Assembly (NCBI GenBank): GCA_965222005.1
Contig: OZ244935.1
Location: 1,922,001 to 1,986,000 of the forward strand
Length of the DNA stretch: 64,000 nt
From: CBDCTM01 sp965222005
Lineage (GTDB): Bacteria > Bacteroidota > Bacteroidia > Chitinophagales > Saprospiraceae
Direction of reading: 5' to 3'
Shown here: positions 18,983 through 27,318 of the stretch, in pieces
Layout: each line of letters starts with the position of its first letter
Position numbering within the stretch: the stretch's first letter is position 1
The notes under the pieces: generated by a model
Told to the model about the DNA's origin: nothing
The model's input: only the letters and a program-made list of their open reading frames with translations
Databases searched by the model: none
Program-made: the position numbers and the translations under genes

Positions 18983-20611
18983 TTAGGTCAGCGGAATTCG
19001 TTGAGGGGCTTCCACCCATATTTTTTCTGTAAGATAAATACCGGTCAAAACAATCGCTCCGGCAATGGCCATCGCCAAAGTAGTGGGGCCGCTGATTGCC
19101 AATATCACCAGGGGTAGCAGGTTGCCAAAGAGCAAGGCACCCAGCCAAAACTGATTTCGATATTGGCCTTTCAGGATCATGTTTGCCGTCAGGCGGGCTT
19201 CTTCTGTAGGGTGTGTACTTGTCAGCTCAACGAGCATGGCGAAGAGGTTGGCGGCAATTCCGGCAATCAAAATTTTTCTATGAAAATTCAACCATACTTC
19301 GCCATTATCAATACATAGCCCCAAAATTGCAAAGACGGCCGCTCCTGCCATCAAACTGTGAATGAGCATGTGGAAGGCAAGCATCGGGCTTTGCCAAAAG
19401 TCGCGACCCCTCGCTTGTGCAAATAGAAAAGCTGTGTAGATGGCTACCAATATGGCAAAAGCGAGCGTTGGCCAAATGACCAGCTGCCCTACGCTCTGCC
19501 AGCCAAAGTACATGGCGGCTCCCCAAAGCGTCAGCAAGCCACCATAGAGGCTGATAGCATATCCTCCGCGTGTCAACCAGCTTTTCCATTGGGGGCGCAG
19601 CAATACATAAAGAAAGCGGCGCGGCTGATCCAGGTCTTTGATGAGCAACAAACCGGTAAGGGCCAATGCCGCCAGTGCAATGCCCAAAGCCCACCACCAG
19701 GTAGCGGACACTGCCTGGGCAGCCCTGCCTATTTGCCAGCTGAGAAAGCTCACCAAAAATAAGCCTGCGGCAATCGCTTTGGTAAGGACATAAGCCGACA
19801 CCTCCCAGCCCCAGAGAATCCCTTTGTCGGGTGCATCGTACACGCGCTGCGCCTTACCCAGCATCAGCTCTACCGAGCGGGCGGCTCCTTTTTGGGATAG
19901 CTCGGCAGCTGTAGTTTGCTGTCCGCTGATTTCCAGCGCAGCCTGTACGGCATCACCATTTGAAAAGGCCAGCTCTTCAGCAGCTTTGGCAAAATGTCCC
20001 ACCCCGCTAGTCTGTGCATTCCAGATATAATGATCCGTTTTTTCGGTTTGTATGGGATTGAGCGAAGCTTCGTCGCCGTTGATGTAAAAAAGGTTGGGCT
20101 GTGTGCCTTTGGCTGTTTTGCGGACGCTAAGTTGTTCTCTGGCAAGTAACTGAGCGATCTCTGAGCCCGGCTGTTCCGTATCACCGGAGATGATGGCATG
20201 CTCGGGGCAAATGTTGACACAGGCGGGCTCCAGGCCGATATCGATACGATGGGCGCAGTAGTTGCATTTGGCAGCTGTATGTGTATCGGGATCGATGTAG
20301 AGTGCGTCATAGGGGCAGGCTTGCATACAGGATTTGCAACCGATGCAACGCTGATTGTTGAAATCGACAATGCCATCTTCTCTGACGAACAAAGCTTCTA
20401 CGGGGCAAATTTCTACACAGGGTGCATCTGTGCAATGGTTGCAGCGCATAACGGAAAACAGGCGGCGGGAATCTGGGAAAGTACCTTTTTCCACCATTTT
20501 CACCCAGGTTCTGTTGACGCCCACCGGAACCTGATGTTCCGATTTGCAGGCGGTGGTGCAGGCATGGCAGCCAATACACTTTCGATTGTCAATGACAAAT
20601 CCGTACCTCAT
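18983..20611 (-). CDS. Fused 4Fe-4S ferredoxin / NrfD-type quinone-interacting membrane subunit
   Basis: 542 residues. The N-terminal 140 residues hold four complete cysteine groups (Cys12/15/18/22, 57/60/65/69, 89/92/95/99, 116/119/131/135), as in DmsB/PsrB-type electron-transfer subunits. A linker to about 265 leads to eight or nine hydrophobic segments of the NrfD/PsrC type (LITKDL-like DLDQPRRFLYVLLRP is the usual conserved loop). In most systems these are two proteins; here they are one. Electrons would pass from quinol through the FeS chain to the molybdenum subunit encoded nine bases downstream, or in reverse. Confidence 0.88.
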   Translation of the reverse strand: MRYGFVIDNRKCIGCHACTTACKSEHQVPVGVNRTWVKMVEKGTFPDSRRLFSVMRCNHCTDAPCVEICPVEALFVREDGIVDFNNQRCIGCKSCMQACPYDALYIDPDTHTAAKCNYCAHRIDIGLEPACVNICPEHAIISGDTEQPGSEIAQLLAREQLSVRKTAKGTQPNLFYINGDEASLNPIQTEKTDHYIWNAQTSGVGHFAKAAEELAFSNGDAVQAALEISGQQTTAAELSQKGAARSVELMLGKAQRVYDAPDKGILWGWEVSAYVLTKAIAAGLFLVSFLSWQIGRAAQAVSATWWWALGIALAALALTGLLLIKDLDQPRRFLYVLLRPQWKSWLTRGGYAISLYGGLLTLWGAAMYFGWQSVGQLVIWPTLAFAILVAIYTAFLFAQARGRDFWQSPMLAFHMLIHSLMAGAAVFAILGLCIDNGEVWLNFHRKILIAGIAANLFAMLVELTSTHPTEEARLTANMILKGQYRNQFWLGALLFGNLLPLVILAISGPTTLAMAIAGAIVLTGIYLTEKIWVEAPQRIPLT

Positions 20612-20701
20612 AAGTTGGTAGAGCTGTTAGCAAAAGCGAGACCAAGATACGGAAAGATAGAAATGTTAGGCAAGGAGATTGGTGACCGAGGTTACATAGG
20701 G

Positions 20702-20760
20702 TGCGGGGAGATAGAGAGATTTGACAACTTTTAAAAAGTTGTCAAATCTCTATCCCCGCA
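20702..20760. terminator. Long palindrome, probable (bidirectional) terminator
   Basis: An 18-bp perfect inverted repeat (AGAGATTTGACAACTTTT and its complement, centred at about 20732) extends with small bulges to TGCGGGG/CCCCGCA, about 28 bp in all. It sits four bases after the stop of the DUF1573 gene (minus strand) and about 90 bases upstream of the FeS-NrfD gene, so it probably separates the two transcription units. A clear T-run outside the stem is lacking. Confidence 0.55.
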
Positions 20761-20764
20761 CAAA

Positions 20765-21574
20765 TTATTTTTTGGCTACTACAAAGCATTTGGTTGAAAG
20801 CTGAGTATCATTCACTTTGATAGAGGCATAGTAAATGCCCGGGGCGTAGTTGCTCACATTGATTTGGATGGGCTGATCGGTGATGTGGGCTTCTGTTTGG
20901 CGGGTTGTCAGCTTGCCGGTCTCGTTGTAAATGATGATTAAAGCAGCTTTGCCGGCATGGGCTTTTAAATCGAGCTGGAGCAAATCGGTGGTGGGATTGG
21001 GGTAGATGGCGAAGCAATCGGTGGGGTCTTTTTTGAGGTCAACTTTAGCTTCAGTTTCAGCCTTGGCATCAGCTTTAGTTTCAGCAGAAGTTTCGGATGT
21101 AGTTTTGTTCATTAGTTTGTTGAGCATTTTTTCGATGCGCTCCTTTTCGAGCTGTTGGGCTTCTGAGTCATTTGTGTACAATTCCCCTTTGATAATGAGA
21201 AAGGTTTGAGGAGGGCTTGTATTGGCAGTGATGGTAATTCGTTTGCTTTGCTTACCTTTTTTATTTTTGGAATCGAACTGCACTTCAATTTCATTCGATT
21301 CGCCGGGCAGTATAGGCATATTTGGCCAGTAAGGCACCGTACAACCGCAGCTACCTTTGGCATTGCTGATCACCAATGGAGCATCTCCGGTATTGGTAAA
21401 GGTATAGACGTGTTTGACTTTTTCTCCGGATTCGATCATGCCAAAATCGAAGGAGGTTTCTTCAAAGTGGATAATAGGGGTCGGTCCATCAGCCACTACG
21501 GTAACCTCCGTTTGAGCAAATACGCTCAACGAAAGACTGAACAGAAGAGCGAAAATAGGAATGGAGAGTTTCAT
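20765..21574 (-). CDS. DUF1573 secreted protein with T9SS sorting domain
   Basis: 269 residues. Signal peptide MKLSIPIFALLFSLSLSVFA, then a DUF1573 Ig-like domain (about 33-130) with the typical FDFGMIESGE, HVYTFTNTG and SCGCTVPYWP. A Lys/Ala/Glu-rich linker (about 140-180) joins a type-A T9SS tail (FAIYPNPTTDLLQLDL). DUF1573 domains are common periplasmic or surface modules without a known enzyme activity; the paired Cys in GSCGC may bind metal or be redox-active (inference). It lies 45 bases after the twin DUF3299-like genes on the same strand. Confidence 0.85.
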   Translation of the reverse strand: MKLSIPIFALLFSLSLSVFAQTEVTVVADGPTPIIHFEETSFDFGMIESGEKVKHVYTFTNTGDAPLVISNAKGSCGCTVPYWPNMPILPGESNEIEVQFDSKNKKGKQSKRITITANTSPPQTFLIIKGELYTNDSEAQQLEKERIEKMLNKLMNKTTSETSAETKADAKAETEAKVDLKKDPTDCFAIYPNPTTDLLQLDLKAHAGKAALIIIYNETGKLTTRQTEAHITDQPIQINVSNYAPGIYYASIKVNDTQLSTKCFVVAKK

Positions 21575-21619
21575 AAGTTTTATTTTAGGTGTTGAATAGG
21601 TATCGTAAAAAATGGCTGC

Positions 21620-22069
21620 TCACTGCACCAGCTCTACCTCACGGATGGCGTAAATCAGGTGGTTGATGTCTTTGTCATTCAGTTCCAGCACCCCTTTGAT
21701 GATGATGGGATCGGCCGTGTATTTGATCGGCTCCTTGGCATACACCTCCATCACCGTCTCTGGTCCGGCACCCCCGCAGAAGAAGCACATATTGTAAGGG
21801 AATGCAGAGAATACAAACTCTTTGTGGCTTTTGTAACCATCTACGGGAATTACGTAGCCCTTCACGGTCACTACCTGCCCGGCCAGCTCTTTGATCTCTT
21901 CACTAAAGACAGGCACATCTACTTTGAAGCCCATCAGCTCGTCATATTCCTTTTTGAAAGTGATCTTGGTCAAGGTCTTCCATATTTTGGTTCCCGAGTC
22001 ATCCGATTGGGCGGAAAGTGGCTGAAGTGTCATGCTCAGTAAAATGCTATAGATCAGTATGCGTATCAT
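21620..22069 (-). CDS. DUF3299-like secreted protein, copy A
   Basis: 149 residues with a signal peptide (MIRILIYSILLSMTLQPLSA). The core VKGYVIPVDGYK followed by FVFSAFPYNMCFFCGGAG resembles the DUF3299 fold, in which a GYxxP strand precedes a conserved Cys; here the Cys lies in a C-F-F-C-G pair. Copy B (22091-22522) is a tandem paralog with the same CFFCG and the same strand order. In gamma-proteobacteria DUF3299 genes accompany zinc-responsive MacB-like ABC transporters with His-rich partners, which fits the transporter upstream. The role is inferred only. Confidence 0.65.
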   Translation of the reverse strand: MIRILIYSILLSMTLQPLSAQSDDSGTKIWKTLTKITFKKEYDELMGFKVDVPVFSEEIKELAGQVVTVKGYVIPVDGYKSHKEFVFSAFPYNMCFFCGGAGPETVMEVYAKEPIKYTADPIIIKGVLELNDKDINHLIYAIREVELVQ

Positions 22070-22090
22070 TTTCTTCCTTTTTGCTAAAAG

Positions 22091-22522
22091 TTAATCTTCT
22101 AATGCGACTGCTTCCCGGAGTGTGTACATCACCCCGTTTGGATCACGAGAGGTGAAGTGAAAACGGCCTTTGATGGCTATGGCTTTTTCACAATAGGCTA
22201 TTTTTTTATTATCCTTTGCAAATACTTCGATCACGGATTCGGGGCCTGCATTGCCACAAAAAAAACAATTGGCATAAGGGAAAGCCGAAAACATAAAATG
22301 GCTCTGCCCCTTTTTGCCGCTCAGCGGAATGATATAGCCTTTCAGCATGATTTTCTTTCCTTCCAGCGCTTCAATCATTTTGACAAACTGTCCGCCTCCT
22401 TCTGTGCTTTCTGTCCGCTCGTATTTCATCATGGCCAGGGTGGACCAGGCATTGGCTTGTGCTTTCAACAGCGCGCTGCCAGCAAAACAAAACGCGAGGA
22501 GCAGTATAATAATCTTTTTCAT
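22091..22522 (-). CDS. DUF3299-like secreted protein, copy B
   Basis: 143 residues, signal peptide MKKIIILLLAFCFAGSALLKA. It carries LKGYIIPLSGKK and FMFSAFPYANCFFCGNAG, so it is a paralog of the next gene (copy A, 21-base gap). Sequence identity between the copies is moderate and concentrated around the CFFCG motif, so the duplication is old. A shared or paired binding function for the ABC transporter encoded upstream is a reasonable guess but is not shown by the sequence. Confidence 0.65.
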   Translation of the reverse strand: MKKIIILLLAFCFAGSALLKAQANAWSTLAMMKYERTESTEGGGQFVKMIEALEGKKIMLKGYIIPLSGKKGQSHFMFSAFPYANCFFCGNAGPESVIEVFAKDNKKIAYCEKAIAIKGRFHFTSRDPNGVMYTLREAVALED

Positions 22523-22560
22523 TTTCTATCACCTAGAAAGTTCAACGAAGTAAGTACATT

Positions 22561-22776
22561 TCAACGTTTTTGAACCTTGACCTTTTTCTTACGCTTTTTG
22601 GCCTTCCGCTTCTTTTTTTCGGCTTTGTTTTTCTTATAAATTTTCTGATCGCGTGAATTCCCGGTTCGATGGATCACCGTATGCGTTCCGTCCGGGTTCA
22701 CTTTTACAGTTGTGCTTTGGGCATAAGTGAGCGTTCCCAGAAGAATAAAAAAAGCTAAAATGATCGACGTTCTCAT
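22561..22776 (-). CDS. Small secreted lysine-rich protein
   Basis: 71 residues: signal peptide MRTSIILAFFILLGTLTYA, a short segment TTVKVNPDGTHTVIHRTGNS, and an extremely basic tail made almost only of Lys/Arg with Ala and Val (about residues 46-71). The NPDGTHTV segment resembles a short motif seen in other small Bacteroidota secreted proteins. It lies 38 bases from copy B of the DUF3299-like genes and 27 bases from the 296-residue gene, on the same strand, so it is very likely part of that operon. Function not recognised. Confidence 0.6.
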   Translation of the reverse strand: MRTSIILAFFILLGTLTYAQSTTVKVNPDGTHTVIHRTGNSRDQKIYKKNKAEKKKRKAKKRKKKVKVQKR

Positions 22777-22803
22777 ATACTTAAAATTGTTTGCACTTAA
22801 TTT

Positions 22804-23694
22804 TTAATTGCAATCTTTAGAGCTTATCACACTATAGCGGGTACCGTTAAGCAATGTATGGCCTTTATCATTGCGTTTCAGTTTGTAGGTATAAACTTTA
22901 TCGTTGTTCATGGCTAGTTCTAAAAAGGTGCCTTCCAAGTCGGTGTATATGATCCAGGTCCCCTCCGATGATTCCCTCGAATTGGCTGCTCCATGCCCTA
23001 TGGAAGAGCCTAAATCTCCGGTTCCCACATTGAAGCTATTGGCCTCACTAGAATACATCGAGCAAGTACCATCAGAGCAAAGAGTCATCGAATGAGTAGA
23101 AGAGGAGTTGGCATAGCCTCCTGAATAATCAGAATTGGAAGTCGTTCTCAAATATTTGACCAGCTTTCCTGACAGTTTTCCCTTCCAGGCTGTAGTTTCA
23201 GGCCGATCCTGTGCCTGATAAAATTTTACGCTGGCGGTCAGCTTGTTGGCCTCATGCTTGTGCTGGTCGGTAAAGAGTTGAGGCTCTGTCAATATAAAAG
23301 TATTCATTCCATGCCCCAGGCCATTAATCAAGCCAATGGCATAGCACTTCACTTTAGTGCCATCGAACATACCTTCATAAATGCCTTCTACACGCTTATC
23401 GCCTTTAAGTATAAAATCGCCGGAAGGCCGAAGGTTAATGCCCTCTTGCACAATGCCTTTCATGGCTTCCGTTTTTAAGGCTTCAGCGCTTTTGCTGTCA
23501 TTGACAGTCAATATCATTATACCAGGCATTGATTGATGCCGCAGCACTATATATTCTTCCTTCGCCTGGCCAGTCCAGCCACTGGGAATGTCGAATTTTA
23601 AACCAAGCTCCTGGAGATCAACATGCTGAGGAAGAACCTGTGCAGACATAATGGTAGTGCTTAGGATGAACAGAGGTAGGCTTAGGTATTTCAT
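22804..23694 (-). CDS. Secreted protein of unknown function
   Basis: 296 residues with signal peptide (MKYLSLPLFILSTTIMSA). The first half (LKFDIPSGWTGQAKEEYIVL, then GIMILTVNDS) resembles PsbP/DUF1795-like folds that start with a 'P-x-W' element. The second half (about 165-296) reads like a small beta-barrel or lipocalin-like domain: LCSDGTCSMYSS, EGTWIIYTDLEGTFLELAM, LLNGTRYSVIS. It sits between the ABC permease and the small basic protein on one strand and probably belongs to the same transport system. No catalytic motif is seen. Confidence 0.65.
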   Translation of the reverse strand: MKYLSLPLFILSTTIMSAQVLPQHVDLQELGLKFDIPSGWTGQAKEEYIVLRHQSMPGIMILTVNDSKSAEALKTEAMKGIVQEGINLRPSGDFILKGDKRVEGIYEGMFDGTKVKCYAIGLINGLGHGMNTFILTEPQLFTDQHKHEANKLTASVKFYQAQDRPETTAWKGKLSGKLVKYLRTTSNSDYSGGYANSSSTHSMTLCSDGTCSMYSSEANSFNVGTGDLGSSIGHGAANSRESSEGTWIIYTDLEGTFLELAMNNDKVYTYKLKRNDKGHTLLNGTRYSVISSKDCN

Positions 23695-23809
23695 CTGGAT
23701 TGAATTTGGTTTGCCAATAGTATTGTAGATATAACGATTACCAATTGACTTTTACACCTGCCACTTCTGTTTTGCCTACAAAATAACAACATTCTATCCG
23801 CAAAGGGTG

Positions 23810-25099
23810 CTAAGAATCTGTTAAAGTAGCGGAAATATCCGTCCGAAAAGCCTGAATAGCTGGAATCACCGCTGCCAAAAAGCCAATCAAAAGGGCCGCC
23901 CCCAGCAAATACCACTCTTCTTTCAAAAACAGCTTTCCCGTAAAGGAATAGCGATAGGAATCTTCCATATAGCCGGCAAACAGCTCCATACCGATATGGC
24001 TTACCAATATGCCCAGCAGGTAGCCCAGCACCGCTAACACCAAGCCCTCCAACACGATCAGGATAAATAACCGGAAGCGTGAGGCGCCCATTACCCGCAT
24101 CAGCGCCAGCTCATACTTGCGCTCTTTGAGGCTATTGTACAAAGAGATAAAAATGCTCAAACCCGATACGATGACAATAATCAGCGCCAGGCTGCGCAGC
24201 AGTCGTTCGCCGTTGCCCATCATATTCCTCAGGCGGTTCAGTTCAAAAGCCGGCCCGGCCGCCTGCAAGTCAGTATTCTCGTTGATATTGCGTGGCATAT
24301 TGAGCGCCCGCCAGTCGCGCTGATTGCGATAGCGGATGAGTACAGAAGTAATGTGTTTATCGGTTTCATCGATCAAAGCCTTGGGAGCGTCGCCTTCCTC
24401 ATGTGGCGGGTGATCGTGTTCTGCATGCTGCTCATGATCGTGCTCATCCGATCCGGGAGCCGGAGCAGCATGGGCGTGTACCTTCCAGATGCTGCGCGTA
24501 TCGGTAAGGATGAGCTGATCGAGTACTGAGCCACTGGCAGCAAAGATGCCCACCACTTTGAAAGGGGCTGTATCGTCATGCATGTTCATGCCGTCATTGA
24601 CCAAGCCATGCGAGCTGTGGAAAGTGTCTCCAATTTTTAATGCCAAAGCTTTTGCTACTGCAGCTCCGATGCTTACCTCAAAATCGACTTCCCAGAGCTT
24701 CCCCTTTGCCAACTGGCCGTTGTACAGGGAATCCACAAAGCGATGGCTGGTGCCTATTATTCGGTAGCCCTGATGGTTATCGCCCAGCGAGAGCGGCACG
24801 GCAAGCCTGATCAGTGGATGCTTTGGGTTGAGGAAAGGGCGTATATCTTTGATGGAAATATTGCCGGTGGGCGAATCAATGTGGTACATGCTCGACAGGA
24901 TCATTTGCAAAGGACTGCCCTTCGCTCCAATGACCAGATCAATACCGGCCAGATTTTTCTCAAACTTGTCTTCAATCTGCGTATTGAGCAATAGCAACAG
25001 GCTGATCAACCCTACACCCAAAGCAAAAAGCACCAGGCTAAGCAGTAGCGAGAGCGGCTTGTGGATGAGGTTTTTCCAGCTGAGTGTAAACAGGTTCAT
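23810..25099 (-). CDS. ABC transporter permease, MacB/LolE (FtsX-like), with His-rich loop
   Basis: 429 residues. One membrane segment near the N-terminus (about 14-38), a large extracytoplasmic domain, and three C-terminal segments (about 310-335, 355-385, 395-420) give the standard FtsX/MacB topology. The extracytoplasmic domain carries an insert at about 205-240 rich in His and acidic residues (HAHAAPAPG, then DEHDHEQHAEHDHPPHEE), which suggests Zn or other transition-metal binding. The ATPase gene lies 134 bases upstream. MacB/LolE-type transporters move substrates out of the periplasm or extract lipoproteins rather than import across the inner membrane. Confidence 0.85.
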   Translation of the reverse strand: MNLFTLSWKNLIHKPLSLLLSLVLFALGVGLISLLLLLNTQIEDKFEKNLAGIDLVIGAKGSPLQMILSSMYHIDSPTGNISIKDIRPFLNPKHPLIRLAVPLSLGDNHQGYRIIGTSHRFVDSLYNGQLAKGKLWEVDFEVSIGAAVAKALALKIGDTFHSSHGLVNDGMNMHDDTAPFKVVGIFAASGSVLDQLILTDTRSIWKVHAHAAPAPGSDEHDHEQHAEHDHPPHEEGDAPKALIDETDKHITSVLIRYRNQRDWRALNMPRNINENTDLQAAGPAFELNRLRNMMGNGERLLRSLALIIVIVSGLSIFISLYNSLKERKYELALMRVMGASRFRLFILIVLEGLVLAVLGYLLGILVSHIGMELFAGYMEDSYRYSFTGKLFLKEEWYLLGAALLIGFLAAVIPAIQAFRTDISATLTDS

Positions 25100-25233
25100 T
25101 GTTTTCTTTTTTGGCTGGCCAGGTTGCCAGCTGTAAGGCTAACAGATACCAGATTTTTAGGAGCCAGACAATAGCCGGGTGGTCTGTCGGGCATCCAGCG
25201 TTCTAATGTTTGCTCTATAATGTCCCTGGTCGT

Positions 25234-25860
25234 CTATAATAATATCTGATGCTCAAAGCGCTCCTTAAGCCGCCCGTCGTGCGTCACGATCATCAAGGTA
25301 GCCTGCTCCTCCTGAGCCTGGCGCTCCAACAGCTGCACCACCTCTTCGCAATTTTCATCGTCGAGCGCGGAGGTTGGCTCATCCGCGAGGATGACGGTTG
25401 GCCGGTTGACCAATGCCCGGGCAATAGCCAGCCTTTGCTGCTCTCCCTGACTGAGCTGGTCAGGGCGGTCATCCAGCTTGTGGCCAATGTTGAGCCGGTC
25501 GAGCAGTTGGCTAATGCGGTCTTTTGAGGTTGGCTCACCCGCCAGATACTGCGCCAGCTGCATATTTTCCAGCACACTTAGCGATCGGACGAAGTGGGGT
25601 TGCTGAAAGACGATACCGATATGCTTGCCGCGAAATTGGTCCAGCCCGGCGCCCGACAGGCTGTCCAGGGCAGTGCCATCGACCACTACCTGGCCGCGCT
25701 GCGGCTTTCTTAGCCCGCCCAGCAAATGCAGTAGGGTGGTTTTGCCGCTGCCCGATTTGCCCAGCAGGAGCCATTGTTCCCCTTTTTGGCAGGCGATATC
25801 CGGAAATTTCAGAAATTCCTGCCCGTCGTAAGAATACTCGAGAGATTGAGTTTGTAGCAT
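25234..25860 (-). CDS. ABC transporter ATP-binding protein, LolD/MacB type
   Basis: 208 residues from the ATG at 25860, which gives the normal family N-terminus (MLQTQSLEYSYDGQEFLKF); a frame nine codons longer exists but adds an unlikely hydrophobic stretch. Walker A GKSGSGKTT, Q-loop FQQPHF, signature LSQGEQQRLAIARAL, Walker B VILADEPTSALD and the switch His in VTHDG are all present. It powers the FtsX-like permease encoded next. It is the first gene of a same-strand run reaching to 20765. Confidence 0.9.
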   Translation of the reverse strand: MLQTQSLEYSYDGQEFLKFPDIACQKGEQWLLLGKSGSGKTTLLHLLGGLRKPQRGQVVVDGTALDSLSGAGLDQFRGKHIGIVFQQPHFVRSLSVLENMQLAQYLAGEPTSKDRISQLLDRLNIGHKLDDRPDQLSQGEQQRLAIARALVNRPTVILADEPTSALDDENCEEVVQLLERQAQEEQATLMIVTHDGRLKERFEHQILL

Positions 25861-25976
25861 GAAGCAAATATAGAAAACAAAGATCAATGGCGAGATTCAA
25901 TAGAGCACTATCCCATTTTTACAAATGATTGCATCAAGGCGTATAAAAAAATCGGTGACATGTTTCAAAACAGTTT

Positions 25977-26906
25977 CTAAGTACGTACATATTCAGGCGT
26001 ACACAACAGCGCGGCACCAAACACTCCGGCACTGTCTCCCAGCTTGGGTTTGAGGAAAGGGGTTTCAATATTGTGATTGAACACATGCTTTTCAGCCTCC
26101 CAAACCCCATCGGTGTATAGCTCTTCGATATTCGACAAGCCCCCGCCCAGCACGATAGCATCCGGATCGAGGGTGTTGATGACACCAGCTATGGCTTTGC
26201 CAAAAAAGTGCAACAAGCGATTCATCGTCTTGCGGGCCACTACGTCTTCCTTATTTTCCCTGTAATTTTTGATAATTCTCCACAGGCTCAGCTTTTTACC
26301 CGATATAGATTCGTGAAATTGCTCCAGTGCCGGGCCGGAGATGATGGTTTCCACACAGCCAAATTTGCCACAATAGCAGGTGCCTCCCGTATCATCCAGA
26401 TAATTGTGGCCCCACTCGCCTGCTATACGATGCCGGCCATTGATCAGCTTGCCATTTACTACGAGGCCTCCGCCAACGCCTGTGCCCAATATCACTCCAA
26501 AGACGACTTCAGCATCGTGAACCTGCTCTTTGACAATGCCCATATTGGCCTCTGCTACGGTAAAGCAGTTGGCGTCATTGGCCATTCGCACCGGTATGCC
26601 GAGCGCTATTTCCAGGTCGCGCTTTAAGGGCATACCATTGAGGCAGGTAGTATTGGAATTTTTCATGACACGTGTGGTGGGGTCTAATGCCCCGGGTGTG
26701 CCTATCCCAATGCTGGCCGGCTTTACACCGGTTTCGGCTGTGAGCACTTCCACCAGCCGCGAAATCTGGTTGATGATGTGGTGGTAGCCTAAATGCGCCT
26801 CCGTAGGTATGCGCAGCCGCTTCAGCACCTCCGGCTGATCCGCATCCGATAGTATAATGCCTTCTATTTTGGTACCTCCTAAATCGATACCCCAAAGTGG
26901 TCCCAT
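25977..26906 (-). CDS. ROK-family sugar kinase (glucokinase-like)
   Basis: 309 residues from the ATG at 26906, chosen because ROK proteins normally begin just before GIDLGGTKIEG; an upstream Met at 26948 adds 14 polar residues. Phosphate loop GIDLGGTK, catalytic Asp in NDANCF, GTGVGGGLVVNG, and the zinc motif with CYCGKFGCVE mark the ROK family. The domain order indicates a kinase, not a NagC-type repressor, since no HTH is present. Sugar specificity (glucose, fructose, N-acetylsugar) cannot be decided. It is divergent from ileS. Confidence 0.88.
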   Translation of the reverse strand: MGPLWGIDLGGTKIEGIILSDADQPEVLKRLRIPTEAHLGYHHIINQISRLVEVLTAETGVKPASIGIGTPGALDPTTRVMKNSNTTCLNGMPLKRDLEIALGIPVRMANDANCFTVAEANMGIVKEQVHDAEVVFGVILGTGVGGGLVVNGKLINGRHRIAGEWGHNYLDDTGGTCYCGKFGCVETIISGPALEQFHESISGKKLSLWRIIKNYRENKEDVVARKTMNRLLHFFGKAIAGVINTLDPDAIVLGGGLSNIEELYTDGVWEAEKHVFNHNIETPFLKPKLGDSAGVFGAALLCTPEYVRT

Positions 26907-27042
26907 GTGAACTGATTTTGTTGGTTTGGTTGATATATACTGGTACAAGATGAGCCATTTTTTGAAAACTTGGCCCCCTTATACCTGGTGCCCCGAACGC
27001 CAAGTCACTGAACAGATTATACCGCTACCATTACTGTGTGGT

Positions 27043-27087
27043 TAAGCCTGAAAATACTGTTCAAACAATTCGGACCAGTCGCACTAG
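27043..27087 (+). repeat. Copy A of a 45-bp intergenic motif shared with 57746-57790
   Basis: Matches the reverse complement of 57746-57790 at 41 of 45 positions. The shared core includes AATACTGTTCAAACAATTCG. It ends directly at the -33 box of the predicted ileS leader promoter. Confidence 0.7.
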
Positions 27088-27119
27088 TTTGACAATAAAC
27101 AAAAACTCTGCTATATTTG
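27088..27119 (+). promoter_or_regulatory. Predicted promoter P1 of the ileS leader
   Basis: TTTG at 27088-27091, 20 bases, then TATATTTG at 27112-27119: an exact match to the Bacteroidota consensus TTTG-N19-21-TAnnTTTG. Transcription should start near 27125, only a few bases before the leader reading frame. Confidence 0.75.
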
Positions 27120-27127
27120 CACATGCA

Positions 27128-27202
27128 ATGAAAAAACACATGAATTTATTTGCAATGATAATTATTAGCCTCCTGATTTATGGATTCAGCCATAATCTGT
27201 GA
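27128..27202 (+). CDS. Putative 24-residue Ile-rich leader peptide for ileS
   Basis: ATG at 27128 opens 24 codons ending with TGA at 27200-27202. The peptide reads MKKHMNLFAM, then IIISLLIYGF, then SHNL: four Ile (codons 11-13 ATA ATT ATT, and 17) and neighbouring Leu. It stands between a consensus promoter and a strong terminator in front of isoleucyl-tRNA synthetase, the layout of ribosome-mediated attenuation. The first ATG is nearly at the predicted transcript start. It is too short to prove by coding statistics and the call depends on the surrounding RNA structures. Confidence 0.6.
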   Translation: MKKHMNLFAMIIISLLIYGFSHNL

Positions 27203-27264
27203 CGGGCTAATGATTGCAATTCATCAAAAAGCGCTGGCAGATTATCCACCTGCCGGCGCTTTTT
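27160..27264 (+). promoter_or_regulatory. ileS: Predicted transcription attenuator of ileS
   Basis: Terminator: AAAAAGCGCTGGCAG (27226-27240) pairs with 27250-27264 over 15 bp with one G-U pair; the 3' arm itself ends in five T. Antiterminator: ATAATCTG (27192-27199, just before the leader stop) is complementary to CAGATTAT (27238-27245), which is part of the terminator's 5' arm and loop. A third pairing, 27160-27170 with 27205-27215 (11 bp, one G-U), has the Ile codons in its 5' arm. A ribosome stalled at the Ile codons would leave 27192-27199 free to form the antiterminator; one that reaches the stop would cover it and allow termination. Confidence 0.6.
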
Positions 27265-27318
27265 GGTTTGAGTACGTAAATGGATAGGTCGGAGGCGTAT
27301 TTTATTAGAGGCAAAAGC

